64,000 nucleotides of DNA from Hyphomicrobium sp. (GTDB lineage: Bacteria; Pseudomonadota; Alphaproteobacteria; Rhizobiales; Hyphomicrobiaceae), in contig NZ_JAIELN010000004.1 of NCBI RefSeq assembly GCF_019753045.1, positions 62,001 through 126,000 of the forward strand. The letters are read 5' to 3'. Every line of letters starts with the position of its first letter. Position 1 is the stretch's first letter. The translations under genes were made by a program, and so were the position numbers. Below the pieces are notes generated by a model. That model had not been told where the DNA came from. It ran no database searches and worked only from the letters and a program-made list of their open reading frames with translations. Positions 26,944 to 36,793 of this stretch are shown in pieces.

Positions 26944-27312
26944 ATGTTTGGTTCTACGGCGTCTAAGGTTGTTGCCTCCGTCGTTCTTGTCGCGTCGGCA
27001 AGCGGGACGGCGAGCCTTCCGGTCAAGCCCGAACAATCCGCATCGCGCGAAATTCCCGTGGCCCTCGACGATCGTTCGCTGCTCGTTGCAACGCTCGCCA
27101 ATGGCGATCTGCAGACGCAGTGGATGTCTCGCGATGTCTGCGAGCGTATCGAGGCTTCCGTGATTTCGGGCGATGCCGTCGCTGGTGTGAGGGCGGACGG
27201 CGTGAAGGTCTATATTGCCCGCGCCAATTGCTGCACGCCGCGTGTTGCTGTCCCGTCAAACGTGACGGCGCTCAGCGCTGCTGTCGAGAGAAATGGGCAC
27301 TTGGGCAATTGA
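26944..27312 (+). CDS. Secreted hypothetical protein
   Basis: The 122-residue protein has an N-terminal hydrophobic signal (VVASVVLVASASGTASLP). The mature part has DDRSLLVATLANGDLQTQW and three cysteines (one alone and a CC pair in ARANCCTPRV). GAGGGGAG sits 6 nt before the ATG at 26944; a GTG at 26941 is also possible. No family recognised. Confidence 0.6.
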   Translation: MFGSTASKVVASVVLVASASGTASLPVKPEQSASREIPVALDDRSLLVATLANGDLQTQWMSRDVCERIEASVISGDAVAGVRADGVKVYIARANCCTPRVAVPSNVTALSAAVERNGHLGN

Positions 27313-27626
27313 GCCAACGGTTGCGGCGAGGCCGCCGATCCGGCCCGATGGCGCATTCATAAATGTCGCCGATGAAATCAAGAAGGCCGCCTTTGGCATT
27401 GTCATAAAACTCTGCCAAGGGCGGCCTTCGTGCAATAGTACGCTAGAATACATAGGTAGATGCAATCCCATATTCGTAGCAGCGGCGCACGCGGTTGGGC
27501 ATCATCCGTTTGGATGATAGGCCGACAAAATAATCGCGCTACATGAGCAGGGCCGGGCCCGGTCGCGGAACGAAAATCGGTGTTCAGACCAACTTGTCAT
27601 TGTCCTGACACACGCCGTTACCGATG
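27313..27626. other. Intergenic region with a long inverted repeat
   Basis: No gene is evident. Its main content is a 16-bp inverted repeat with one mismatch at 27383-27428 (AAGGCCGCCTTTGGCA and TGCCAAGGGCGGCCTT). It lies between convergent genes and lacks a T-run on either side, so it is not a standard terminator. Confidence 0.6.
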
Positions 27627-30600
27627 TCAGGCGGCGTTCTGGCGCGTGTCCGGTTCAGCGCGCAGAATTTCGCGTATAACATCGGCGGGCTGCGCCTTCT
27701 GAAACAGGAAGCCTTGCGCCAACGTGCAGCCGTAGTCCTTGACGATTTCGAACTGCTCGGCCGTTTCGACGCCTTCGGCCGTCGTCCGCATGCCGAGGGT
27801 CCGGGCCAGCTCGACGATGGTCGAAAGAATGGCGCGGGCTTCCATCGAGATCGCGAGATCGCGGACGAAGGACCGGTCGATCTTGATCTTCTGGAAGGGG
27901 ACTTTGGTTAGCGAGCTGAGCGAGGAGTAGCCCGTGCCGAAATCGTCCATCGCGATTTCCACGCCAAGATCGCAGACTTGCCGCAGAATGTGGGTCGCGA
28001 GCTGAACATCCTTCATGATGGTCGATTCAGTGACTTCAATTATGAGCCGGTGGCTCGGCAAGCCGGATTCGGCGAGGGCCATCTTGACGGTGTCTACGAA
28101 GCTTTCGGCTTCGAGCTCAATGGCGCTGACGTTGACGGACACGCTGGTCTGGTCGGGCCACGCCATTGCTTCCTTGCACGCCTGGCGCAGGACCTTCGCT
28201 CCGAGATCGGCGATCATGCCGATTTCCTCGGCGATCGGAATGAAGTCGGCGGGCGAGGCGAGACCGAGGCGGGGGTGTTTCCAGCGAAGCAACGCCTCGG
28301 CACCGACGGCCGTCATCGTCTGTACGCAGAAAATCGGCTGGTAGTGGAGTTCGAACTCGTTGTTGTTGATGGCGTCGCGCACCTCGGTTTCGAGAAGATT
28401 GCGCGCCTTGACCTTGGCGTCGAGTTCGCGCTCGAAGAGCCGATAGGTCCCTCGTTGATCTTCCTTGGCTGCATAGAGCGCGAGGTCGGCGAGGCGGAAG
28501 AGTTCGATCGGATCACAGCTATGATCCGGGGCCATCGCGATGCCGACGCTGCCTCCGCAGATCACGTCCTTCGTGCCGATGCGTACTGGCTCGCTGAGGA
28601 TGCTGATCAGGCGTTCCGCCAGTTTCGTCGCGCTCGATGGGTGATCGAGATCGACAATTAACACTGCGAATTCATCGCCGCCGAGACGCGCCACGGTATC
28701 GGTTTCGCGAAGCGTCTTGGTGAGGCGGTCGGCCATGACCTGCAACAGCTCGTCGCCGGCGGCATGGCCGAGCGTATCGTTCACGACTTTGAAATTGTCG
28801 AGGTCGAGCAACAGAAGCGCCATGCGGTCGCCGCGCTTTGCCCGTGCCATCGCCAGCTGCATGCGCTCAGCAAGCAAGTGGCGGTTAGGGAGGGACGTCA
28901 ACGCGTCGTGGCGGGCCATGTAGGCCGCCTTGCGATCCGCCTTCCGGCGTTCGGTCACATCGATGGCGGCGATCAGAAGGGCGTCGCGGCCCTCATGTAC
29001 GAGCGGACGGACGTAGACTTCGACTTCCATCGAGCGTCCATCGCGGCGGTAATGCTTGAACGACTGGGGATCGTCGGTCTGGCCAATGTGCTGCACGCTG
29101 CTTTCGAACGGCAAAACGAGGTCGCCATTTTGGATTTCCCGTAGCGACAGACGCGCGAAATCCCGGCGGGAGTAGCCGTAGTGAGAAACCGCGGCGTTAT
29201 TCACGGCGAGTATGGCCATCTTGTCCCGGCTGACGACGAACATCGGCAACGGGTTGTTCTCGAACAGCAGCCGGATCGACGCTTCGCGCTGCTTCATCTC
29301 GGTGATGTCGATGCGCAGACTGATCAGGCCGCCCTCGCTGGTCCGGCATTCCTCGATCAGATAGCAACGCCCGTCGTCGAGAAGTTGCTCGTGTGGGAGA
29401 GCGGGTGTGCGAAGGTTCTTCAGTCGCTCGGCAAGCCAGGCTTCTTCGCGGCCGAAAGCTTCCGGGTACATCTGGCGCTCGAGGCCGATGCGCACGGCTT
29501 CTTCGAGGCTGCCGCCGACGACGATCGTGTCGATGGCCCGATGATATATTTGGGCGTACTTTTTGTTCCAGGCGACGTACCGGTTGTCGGCATCGAGGAT
29601 CACGATGCCCTCGGGGAGGATTTCAATCGCCTCCTTCAACCGGTTGTGCATCTTCTCAAGCTCGGCCTTCTGCTCGGAAATGGCGTGTTCCTGAGTCTGA
29701 AGGTGATCGTTCAACCCATCGCGCAGGGCGATTTCCGCCGACAGGCGCTCTTGTAGGCGCGATTGGGATTCAATCGTTTCAGCCAGCGGCATGACCGTCA
29801 GAAACGCGGTGAGGATAAGAAGCTGCGTCATCTGGACGTCTGTGAACAGGGCCAGCTGCGAAGCCTGCTCGGCACCTTGAATGCCGACGGCCGTGCATAC
29901 GAGCACGACAGCCGACATCAACAACGTCGCGGCCGACGTTGCATTGGGGCCGAGGCGGCAGGCGATCAGTACGAGCACGGGCATGATGAGGAACGCGAGG
30001 TAGCGTTCAGGCAGGCCGACAACCAGGGCCATCGTAATCGCGAGGGTCGTAAAGAGTGCGTACACTTCCCAGCTCGATGCCGTCGGCGAGGGCGTCGAGC
30101 GGGCCAGACGAAGGCGGACGATCGCCGGGGTGACGGTCAGCAAACCGAGTAAGTCCGCCAGGAACCAGGACGTGAACACATGGAGCGTGACCGCTTCGTA
30201 CGTCGCCCCGGCAACAAAGGCTGCTGCTATTGCCGCGATGGCCGAACCTGCAATGGCGGCGAGCGAAAACGACATCAGAAAGCGGAGGCTGCTGAATTCG
30301 GAAGGCCTCGATTCTTTGAAGTTGATTATGCGAAATGTAACATAGGTCTCGAGCGTATTTGTCAGCGCAAACCCGATGTTGGTCGCCAACTCGCGGTGCG
30401 CGAAGATATTGGCGACGATATTTGCAATGAAACAAAGAAAGAGAATTTGGTGCCGGCGCCATGGCCGTTTCGCGAGGATGACGGCGGCGAGCGTTATTCC
30501 ATTTGCCGGCCATACCGTCGCTATGCCATCGGCGTTCTGGGTATAGGAAATAGACAGATAGGAGACGATGCCGAAAATGATCGCCACGGCGAACGCACGA

Positions 30601-30677
30601 GTAAGCCCGTCGTTATCGGCCGCATAGAGCTTTCCCATCTGCGAGAACGAGCGAAGGGGCTCCCCGCTATTCAACAT
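27627..30677 (-). CDS. MASE1-PAS-GGDEF-EAL cyclic-di-GMP enzyme
   Basis: The 1016-residue protein begins with a multi-pass MASE1 sensor (about 25-310; NADGIATVWPANGITLAAVI). A short coiled coil and two PAS domains follow (ILPEGIVILDADNRYVAWN; FENNPLPMFVVSRDKMAILA). Next come a GGDEF domain with intact RLGGDEF and DLDNFKVVND, and an EAL domain with EALLRW, DDFGTGYSSL and TAEGVET. Both cyclase and phosphodiesterase sites look intact. It probably sets cyclic-di-GMP from a membrane-sensed cue and so affects surface attachment. Monocistronic. Confidence 0.95.
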   Translation of the reverse strand: MLNSGEPLRSFSQMGKLYAADNDGLTRAFAVAIIFGIVSYLSISYTQNADGIATVWPANGITLAAVILAKRPWRRHQILFLCFIANIVANIFAHRELATNIGFALTNTLETYVTFRIINFKESRPSEFSSLRFLMSFSLAAIAGSAIAAIAAAFVAGATYEAVTLHVFTSWFLADLLGLLTVTPAIVRLRLARSTPSPTASSWEVYALFTTLAITMALVVGLPERYLAFLIMPVLVLIACRLGPNATSAATLLMSAVVLVCTAVGIQGAEQASQLALFTDVQMTQLLILTAFLTVMPLAETIESQSRLQERLSAEIALRDGLNDHLQTQEHAISEQKAELEKMHNRLKEAIEILPEGIVILDADNRYVAWNKKYAQIYHRAIDTIVVGGSLEEAVRIGLERQMYPEAFGREEAWLAERLKNLRTPALPHEQLLDDGRCYLIEECRTSEGGLISLRIDITEMKQREASIRLLFENNPLPMFVVSRDKMAILAVNNAAVSHYGYSRRDFARLSLREIQNGDLVLPFESSVQHIGQTDDPQSFKHYRRDGRSMEVEVYVRPLVHEGRDALLIAAIDVTERRKADRKAAYMARHDALTSLPNRHLLAERMQLAMARAKRGDRMALLLLDLDNFKVVNDTLGHAAGDELLQVMADRLTKTLRETDTVARLGGDEFAVLIVDLDHPSSATKLAERLISILSEPVRIGTKDVICGGSVGIAMAPDHSCDPIELFRLADLALYAAKEDQRGTYRLFERELDAKVKARNLLETEVRDAINNNEFELHYQPIFCVQTMTAVGAEALLRWKHPRLGLASPADFIPIAEEIGMIADLGAKVLRQACKEAMAWPDQTSVSVNVSAIELEAESFVDTVKMALAESGLPSHRLIIEVTESTIMKDVQLATHILRQVCDLGVEIAMDDFGTGYSSLSSLTKVPFQKIKIDRSFVRDLAISMEARAILSTIVELARTLGMRTTAEGVETAEQFEIVKDYGCTLAQGFLFQKAQPADVIREILRAEPDTRQNAA

Positions 30678-31063
30678 TGTCTGAAGCTTTCATTCCCCGT
30701 CGAGCCGAAGACCGGCGCGATATTCCCATTTCAAATCGGATAGGCGGGGGAGCCTAATTAACGGGCAGAAATGCCAATTAATTCAGCAGTCTCCGTCACT
30801 TGTTCCAATCTTGAGTCAGGCTGAAGCGATATCATTAATTTATGGTCAAAGCGGATATTGCGGAGCAGCAATTGATTCGATTTCGGTCGGATAAATCGCC
30901 GATCGACAATTCGGGAGGCAAAATTGGAGCGGAGAAAGCTCGAGGGAATTAATTTTTTTAATTGATGGCGCGGGTATAGGCATGGCCGCGCCGCGGTTTT
31001 TCACGGCACGACCCAGGAGAGATGCGGACTAGCCTCTGCACCTTGTCTTCCGGCGCTTTAGGT
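30678..31063. other. Gene-free, AT-richer intergenic region
   Basis: This region upstream of the GGDEF-EAL gene has no supported frame. A GGCGCGG/CCGCGCC hairpin around 30968-30993 could end transcription of the minus-strand gene at 31064, though its downstream run is A-rich rather than T-rich. Nothing else is visible. Confidence 0.45.
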
Positions 31064-31465
31064 TCAGCGAAAGCCGGCGGCCTCGCGGAGCTTGCCGATT
31101 GCGTCTTTCATGGATGCCGATGTGAAGCGCGCGCGCCAAGACGTGCGCTGATCAAGAAGGGATTCGGCTTCAGATCCGGTTTTGCCGTCGCGTGCCGTGG
31201 ATGCAATGGCGAGCGCTTGTTGGACCAGGGTCGGCTTCTGTGCTCGGTTGCGGTTGTTGAGATTTGCAAGTTTGGCCGCACGTAGCGCCGCCAACTGCTT
31301 CGCCGTGCCGGTTGGCGTTCTCTGCAGACTGGCTTTCGCGACAGGTGCGGAGATTCCAAGCTTGTTGATCGGGCGATCGGCCGCCCATGCCGGTTGCGCG
31401 ACTGCGACAAGTGAAAGAACGACACATATGCGCGCCGCCGTGAATTTGGTTCGCTTCAATTCCAT
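31064..31465 (-). CDS. Secreted hypothetical protein, Ala/Arg-rich
   Basis: From the ATG at 31465 (GGGAG 6 nt upstream) this is 133 residues. It has a signal peptide MELKRTKFTAARICVVLSLV...AWAA and a mature part rich in Ala, Lys and Arg that includes AKQLAALRAAKLANLNNRNR. It is basic and probably periplasmic. No known domain. A longer frame to 31642 lacks a ribosome-binding site. Confidence 0.6.
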   Translation of the reverse strand: MELKRTKFTAARICVVLSLVAVAQPAWAADRPINKLGISAPVAKASLQRTPTGTAKQLAALRAAKLANLNNRNRAQKPTLVQQALAIASTARDGKTGSEAESLLDQRTSWRARFTSASMKDAIGKLREAAGFR

Positions 31466-31807
31466 CGCCGTCTCCCTGAAATTATTCGAACGCGAGAATT
31501 TTGCCGGGACGCCTGAGCCGGTGGGCCTAGGGTCCGGATGATCTCGTTTGATGCGGCGGGGCCGGCGCCGCTGTTCCGCTTGGAACAGGCTCCAGTTGCG
31601 AGGGCGGGCGTTCCGTCGCAGCGACGGGGCGCGCGTGCGCAATCACTCGGGATGAGCGGCGAGCTATGAGCGTGCGACAGTTCGCAGTTGCAAAATGGCG
31701 ATGACTCGCCCCTCGACGCGGAACAAATTCCGTAACATAGGCCGTTAGTTATTCACGCCCTCGCTCTTTTGCGGTGCGGCGAAGCTCGGCAGCCAGAAGA
31801 GGTGCAC

Positions 31808-33025
31808 ATGGACGTGAGGGCGGATGCTTTTGACAGCGTGCAGACACCGCACGCGAAGCAGCTAACCCCGCGTCAGGTCAATCTCGTACATTTCGCGCTG
31901 GCGATGGGCGGCTTCGCAATCGGCACGACTGAGTTCGCGGCCATGAGCCTGTTGCCGTATTTTGCGGCGACGTTCGGAATTTCCGAGCCCGATGCCGGAT
32001 ACGCCATCAGCGCCTACGCGCTCGGCGTCGTTGTCGGAGCGCCGGTCATTGCGGTGCTCGCCGCGAAATGGTCGCGCCGGGTGTTGCTTCTGACTCTGAT
32101 GACGATCTTTGCCGTCTTCAATGTGATGACAGCGTTTTCGCCGACGTATGGCTCGATGGTCGCCTTTCGCTTTTTGAGCGGCCTTCCTCATGGCGCGTAC
32201 TTCGGTGTCGCGATGCTCGTTGCGGCGTCGCTCGTTCCGGCGAACGCCCGGGCGCAGGCCGTTGGCCGCGTTCTTATCGGTCTTACGATTGCTACGGTGA
32301 TCGGTGTTCCCGTTGCGACGTGGATCGGGCAGGCGCTCGGGTGGCGTTCGGGTTTTGGAATCGTCGGCGTTCTTGCAGCTCTGACTGTTTCGCTCATTTG
32401 GCTTTATGTGCCGGCCGACCAGCCGACCAAGGAAGCGAGCATGCTGCGCGAGCTTAGCGCGCTGAAGCGGCCTCAGGTGTGGCTAACGCTTGCAATCGGC
32501 GCTATCGGCTTCGGCGGCATGTTCGCCGTCTATTCGTATCTCTCATCGACACTGACGGACGTTACGCACGTTCCTGCCTACGTGGTGCCGATCGTGCTCG
32601 TCTTTTTCGGCGTTGGCATGACCGTCGGCACGTACGTCACCGGCCGCCTCGCGGATCGGGCGCTTATGCCGACGGTCGGTGGGCTGTTGCTTTGGAGCTT
32701 GGTGTCGCTGACGCTCTTCCCATTTGCGGCCGGCAACATCTACGCGGTGACGCTGGTGGTATTCATGATCGGCTGCGGCGGTGGTCTCGGAACCGCGCTG
32801 CAGACACGCTTGATGGACGTCGCCGGAGAGGCGCAGACGCTGGCCGCTGCTCTCAATCACAGTGCATTCAACATGGCGAATGCGCTTGGCCCGTGGCTTG
32901 GCGGCATGGCCATCGCGGGCGGATACGGCTGGACGTCGACCGGGTGGGTCGGTGTCGCTCTTGCTATCGGCGGCCTGTTCTTCTGGGCGCTTTCGCTACT
33001 GAGCGACGGCAAGCGGCGAGCGTGA
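31808..33025 (+). CDS. MFS transporter, DHA1 (AraJ/YdhP-like) type
   Basis: The 405-residue protein has twelve predicted membrane segments. ALAMGGFAIGTTEFAAMSLL, DAGYAISAYALGVVVGAPVI and FLSGLPHGAYFGVAMLVAAS are hallmarks of the DHA1 drug/sugar exporter group. AGAGG precedes the ATG at 31808. The gene is convergent with the DHA2 transporter gene, 9 bp apart. Substrate unknown. Confidence 0.9.
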   Translation: MDVRADAFDSVQTPHAKQLTPRQVNLVHFALAMGGFAIGTTEFAAMSLLPYFAATFGISEPDAGYAISAYALGVVVGAPVIAVLAAKWSRRVLLLTLMTIFAVFNVMTAFSPTYGSMVAFRFLSGLPHGAYFGVAMLVAASLVPANARAQAVGRVLIGLTIATVIGVPVATWIGQALGWRSGFGIVGVLAALTVSLIWLYVPADQPTKEASMLRELSALKRPQVWLTLAIGAIGFGGMFAVYSYLSSTLTDVTHVPAYVVPIVLVFFGVGMTVGTYVTGRLADRALMPTVGGLLLWSLVSLTLFPFAAGNIYAVTLVVFMIGCGGGLGTALQTRLMDVAGEAQTLAAALNHSAFNMANALGPWLGGMAIAGGYGWTSTGWVGVALAIGGLFFWALSLLSDGKRRA

Positions 33026-33034
33026 CAGAGTTGG

Positions 33035-34621
33035 TCAGTGGCCTCCGGCGCCGCCTGGGACCGCTTCGGGCTTTCTCATGAGCAGCGTGAAGAACGCGGC
33101 AGACGCGAATAGCGCAGTCAGCACCAGGAAGAGATCGGCAAACGACAACACGTTCGCCTGCATGCGCACCATCATCGCGAGCTTCTTCAGCGCCGCCATG
33201 TCGCCGTCGGCCTGCATCGCGTTCGAGAACGTCTGCTGCATGCCTTGAAGGCGATCCTCGGCAATGGGATGTCCCCACGAAACCTGCTCGTGCAAGCGCG
33301 CGAGATGCAGGTCGAGACGCTTGTTCAAAAGAGTATTGATGATCGCCAGGCCGACGGCGCCGCCAAGGTTGCGCGTCAGGTTGAAGAGGCCGGAGGCGTT
33401 CTTCAGCTGATCGGGCGGCAGGGTGCCGAGCGAGAGGTTGTTGATCGGCACCATGCACAGCATGAGCGAGGAACCGCGCAGGACCTGAGGAAGCAGCAAC
33501 TCCCAGAAATCCCAGTCCGTGGTGATGCCGCTCGCGATGTAGGTTCCGGCCGCAAAGCCGATGAAGCCGATCAACATCATGATGCGTGGATCGAGGATGC
33601 TCGCGAGACGTCCGCTGATCGGAGCAGTCAGGAACATCGCGACGCCGGTGACGAACATCGTCTCGCCGATCATCAAGGAACTGTAGCCGCGGATCTGGGC
33701 GAGGTACACGGGGTAAACGTATGTCAGGCCGTAGAGGCCTATGCCCATCGTGAAGCTGAAAGCCGAACCGAACGCGAAGTTCCTATTCTTGAAAGCTCTG
33801 AGTTCGACAATCGGATCTTTCGCAGTCAGGGCGCGCCAGAAGAAGACGATGGCGCCGATAACGGCCAGGACTCCGAACGTTGCGATCGTCTGATCGTCGA
33901 ACCAGTCGTAGCGGGGGCCTTCTTCCAGCACGTATTCGAGCGAGCCGAGAAATATCGCCATCGCGATGAGGCCGACGTAGTCGAAGCGGTCGAAGAGGGC
34001 AAAATTCGGCTGGTCGAAGTCGACGAGGAAGTAGACGGCGATGGCGACGAGGATGCCGGGGCCGACGTTGATAAGAAACAGCCAGTGCCATGAGAAGGCG
34101 TCGGTGAGATAGCCGCCAACGGTCGGCCCTATCGTCGGCGCGAGCGTTGCGACGAGGCCGATGATTGGGGAGACGATGTTGCGCTTCGACGGCGGAAACA
34201 GCGTGAACGCTACGGCGAAGACGCTCGGGATCATGCCGCCGCCAATGAACCCTTGGATCGCGCGGTAGAGGATCATCTGGTCGATCGTCGTCGCGGTGGC
34301 GCAGAGGGCGCTCGCGGCCGTGAAGCCGACGGCGGCCGTAAAGAAGAGAACTCGTGTCGAGAGCGCGCGCGCGAGGAAGCCCGAGAGCGGGATCATCACG
34401 ACTTCGGCGATGAGATACGCCGTCTGGACCCACGGAATCTCGTCAGAGCTTGCCGAGAGGCCCGCCTGGATTTCCGTCAACGACGCCGAGACGATCTGAA
34501 TGTCGAGGATCGCCATGAACATGCCGAAGACCATGGCGAGGAAGCCCGCGAGCTGGCGCGGCGTGACGCCGATCCATTCGAGCTTCTGAGCTTCGTCGGG
34601 CGATTTCGTCAATTCGGCCAT
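33035..34621 (-). CDS. DHA2-family multidrug efflux permease (EmrB/QacA type)
   Basis: The 528-residue protein has fourteen predicted membrane segments. MVFGMFMAILDIQIVSASL, the motif C region APTIGPTVGGYLTDAFSWHW and LFNLTRNLGGAVGLAIINTL are EmrB-type. With the adaptor encoded 23 bp upstream it should form a proton-driven tripartite pump for hydrophobic drugs or detergents. The divergent TetR regulator beyond the adaptor probably controls both. Confidence 0.93.
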   Translation of the reverse strand: MAELTKSPDEAQKLEWIGVTPRQLAGFLAMVFGMFMAILDIQIVSASLTEIQAGLSASSDEIPWVQTAYLIAEVVMIPLSGFLARALSTRVLFFTAAVGFTAASALCATATTIDQMILYRAIQGFIGGGMIPSVFAVAFTLFPPSKRNIVSPIIGLVATLAPTIGPTVGGYLTDAFSWHWLFLINVGPGILVAIAVYFLVDFDQPNFALFDRFDYVGLIAMAIFLGSLEYVLEEGPRYDWFDDQTIATFGVLAVIGAIVFFWRALTAKDPIVELRAFKNRNFAFGSAFSFTMGIGLYGLTYVYPVYLAQIRGYSSLMIGETMFVTGVAMFLTAPISGRLASILDPRIMMLIGFIGFAAGTYIASGITTDWDFWELLLPQVLRGSSLMLCMVPINNLSLGTLPPDQLKNASGLFNLTRNLGGAVGLAIINTLLNKRLDLHLARLHEQVSWGHPIAEDRLQGMQQTFSNAMQADGDMAALKKLAMMVRMQANVLSFADLFLVLTALFASAAFFTLLMRKPEAVPGGAGGH

Positions 34622-34644
34622 GGCCTGGCGCCTTTTGCCGGAAG

Positions 34645-35925
34645 CTATTGCAGCGCGGCTTGATCGTGGCCGGCGTCTTTCGGCGTCGTCCGCGTATCGA
34701 CGCTGACAACGACGGAGAGGCCAGGGCGCAATTTGTTGTGCGCGGTCGCCGCGGGGATCGTGATGCGAACCGGTACGCGCTGAACGATCTTTGTGAAATT
34801 GCCCGTGGCGTTTTCTGGCGGCAGCAGCGAGAACAGGGAGCCCGATGCGGGCGAAACGCCTTCGACGGTGCCCTTCAGGGATTCGCCGTTCAACGCGTCG
34901 ACGCGCACCGTCGCGGTTTGGCCCGGGACGATTTCGGGAAGCTGCGTTTCCTTGAAGTTCGCATTGACGAAGACCTTGTCGAGCGGCACGACCGCGGCGA
35001 GGCGTTTGCCCGGCGTCACGTAATCTCCGACCTGGACGCCGCGATTGCCGATGACGCCATCGAAGGGCGCGCGGATGACGGTGAAGGAGAGATCGCGCGC
35101 GGCCTGATCGACCGCGACCTGCAATTCCTTCGCGACCTTCTCAGCCTGATCGCGCTGGGCGTGGAGCAGAGCGACGTTGGCGTCGGCGGATTGAATCGCG
35201 GCTTCATTGGCTTTCACTTGAGCGTACGCGGAATCGCGCGCGGCGGTGGCGGCATCGAGCGATGCTTTCGTGGCGTAATCCTTGGCGGTCAAGGCGTCCG
35301 TGCGTTTGAAGTCAGCGACGGTTTTGATGACGTTGGCTTTCGCGGAGTCGAGTTGTGCGCGGGCTTGTTCGCCGGAAGCTTCCGCCGCTTTTATCTGCGC
35401 GTCGAAGGTCTTGATTGCGGCGAGCTGCGTTGCGAGCTTGGACTGGGCTTGCTCGAGCGCCAGGCGATAGTCGCCGTCGTCTAGTTTGACGAGCGTCTGG
35501 CCTTCCTTCACCTGCTGATTGTCGACGACGGGCACTTCCGCAACGATGGCCGGGATCTTCGGCGAAATGATCGCCATGTAGGCGCCGACGTACGCGTCGT
35601 CCGTCGAGACGAGGAAGCGGCCGACGGTGATGTATTCATAAGCGAAGTAGGTGAGGCCCATGAGGGCGAGCGCGCCGATGCCGAGGAAGATCGGCTTGCG
35701 GCGCGATGCAGGCTTCGCCGGACCGGTGGCCGTCGTGGTTTCGGATATCGATTCGCGCGCGTGCGGCTGCTCCGGCTTCTGCGCGGTGTTGGGTTTTGCC
35801 GCCTGCGTCTGGGCAAGCGCGCTCGGGTTGGACGCTAGCCGCGGCCGTTCATCGGATTCCGACGTGGTGTCGGTCTCATTCGGTCTGGGCCGCAGCGCCA
35901 GACGACTACTCGAATTCCCACCCAT
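34645..35925 (-). CDS. HlyD/EmrA-type membrane-fusion adaptor
   Basis: The protein of about 426 residues has a cytosolic low-complexity N-terminus (about 1-75) and one membrane segment (FLGIGALALMGLTYFAYEYI). A lipoyl half-motif, a long coiled-coil hairpin rich in Ala/Gln/Lys, and a beta-barrel domain follow (VIRAPFDGVIGNRGVQVGDY). It links the EmrB-like permease encoded immediately downstream to an outer-membrane channel. The ATG at 35925 is chosen over an upstream TTG at 35934. Confidence 0.92.
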   Translation of the reverse strand: MGGNSSSRLALRPRPNETDTTSESDERPRLASNPSALAQTQAAKPNTAQKPEQPHARESISETTTATGPAKPASRRKPIFLGIGALALMGLTYFAYEYITVGRFLVSTDDAYVGAYMAIISPKIPAIVAEVPVVDNQQVKEGQTLVKLDDGDYRLALEQAQSKLATQLAAIKTFDAQIKAAEASGEQARAQLDSAKANVIKTVADFKRTDALTAKDYATKASLDAATAARDSAYAQVKANEAAIQSADANVALLHAQRDQAEKVAKELQVAVDQAARDLSFTVIRAPFDGVIGNRGVQVGDYVTPGKRLAAVVPLDKVFVNANFKETQLPEIVPGQTATVRVDALNGESLKGTVEGVSPASGSLFSLLPPENATGNFTKIVQRVPVRITIPAATAHNKLRPGLSVVVSVDTRTTPKDAGHDQAALQ

Positions 35926-35954
35926 AACACCCAAATCCCTTCAAACCGGCGAAA

Positions 35955-36068
35955 TTAAACCGGCTGGTTCAGTTCATGACTTGACATACAACGCAGATGG
36001 GCGATTATCAAGATGAAACTGAACCGTTTGGTTCGATTTTATTGTATGAGTACTGAACCGCGAGTTCA
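35955..36068. promoter_or_regulatory. Three operator-like palindromes between adaptor and tetR genes
   Basis: Related sites are AACCGGCTGGTT (35958-35969), GAACCGTTTGGTTC (36021-36034) and GAACCGCGAGTTC (36055-36067). All fit GAACC-N3/4-GGTTC closely. They lie in the divergent control region and overlap likely promoter positions, as expected for autoregulation by the TetR-family protein next to them. Confidence 0.65.
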
Positions 36069-36080
36069 GAAGGTGTAAGG

Positions 36081-36767
36081 ATGACAAACATGGAATCTGT
36101 GCATTTAACCCCAGAACCAACGAGAGAAGACCGGCGCGGCGGTCGCCCTGCAGCGGGAACCGATCCGCAGAAACGCCGTCAAATTTTGGAGGGCGCAGGC
36201 CGGATATTTTCGACAGCGGGTTTCGATGCTTCGAGCATGAGCGACGTCGCTCGCGAAGCGCGCGTCTCAAAGGCGACGCTCTACGTCTATTTCCAGGATA
36301 AGGAGCATCTCTTCACTGCGATCTGCGCCGAGCGACGCGATCGCAACATCTCCGAGATCCTCTCACTGCTTGATACCGGGAAGCCGTTTGAATCCGTTCT
36401 GACGGAATTCAGCATCGAGGTGTTGACGATCATGTCCGAGCCGTTCGTCGTTGCCGCGCATCGGATCGTCATCGGTGTCGCTGAACGGATGCCCGAAGTC
36501 GGAACCGAGTTCTTCGAGCGTGGACCGAAGCGGGTTGCAACCGCGCTCGGCAAATTTTTCGATCATCATGTTGCGGCGGGGCGGCTCGAGATTGCCGACA
36601 CCTATTTCGCGGCAACGCAGTTCTTGGAACTGATACAGGCCTCGATCATCCGTCCGCGGCTTTACGGCGCGATCACGGAGCGTCCGACGCGTGACGAGAT
36701 CGAAAAGAATGTCGCGTCCGCCATCGCCATTTTGACGGCGGGCTACGGACCGCGCGGACAGCGCTAA
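36081..36767 (+). CDS. TetR/AcrR-family transcriptional regulator
   Basis: The 228-residue protein has an N-terminal helix-turn-helix (about 30-75; GRIFSTAGFDASSMSDVAREA then VSKATLYVYFQDKEHLF). A ligand-binding C-terminal domain follows. A leading Arg/Pro-rich segment precedes the DNA-binding part. It is divergent from the EmrAB-like pump genes and is probably their repressor. The ATG at 36081 follows AGGTGTAAGG. Confidence 0.92.
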   Translation: MTNMESVHLTPEPTREDRRGGRPAAGTDPQKRRQILEGAGRIFSTAGFDASSMSDVAREARVSKATLYVYFQDKEHLFTAICAERRDRNISEILSLLDTGKPFESVLTEFSIEVLTIMSEPFVVAAHRIVIGVAERMPEVGTEFFERGPKRVATALGKFFDHHVAAGRLEIADTYFAATQFLELIQASIIRPRLYGAITERPTRDEIEKNVASAIAILTAGYGPRGQR

Positions 36768-36793
36768 CTGAACTTGTACTTTCCCGAGACGTG

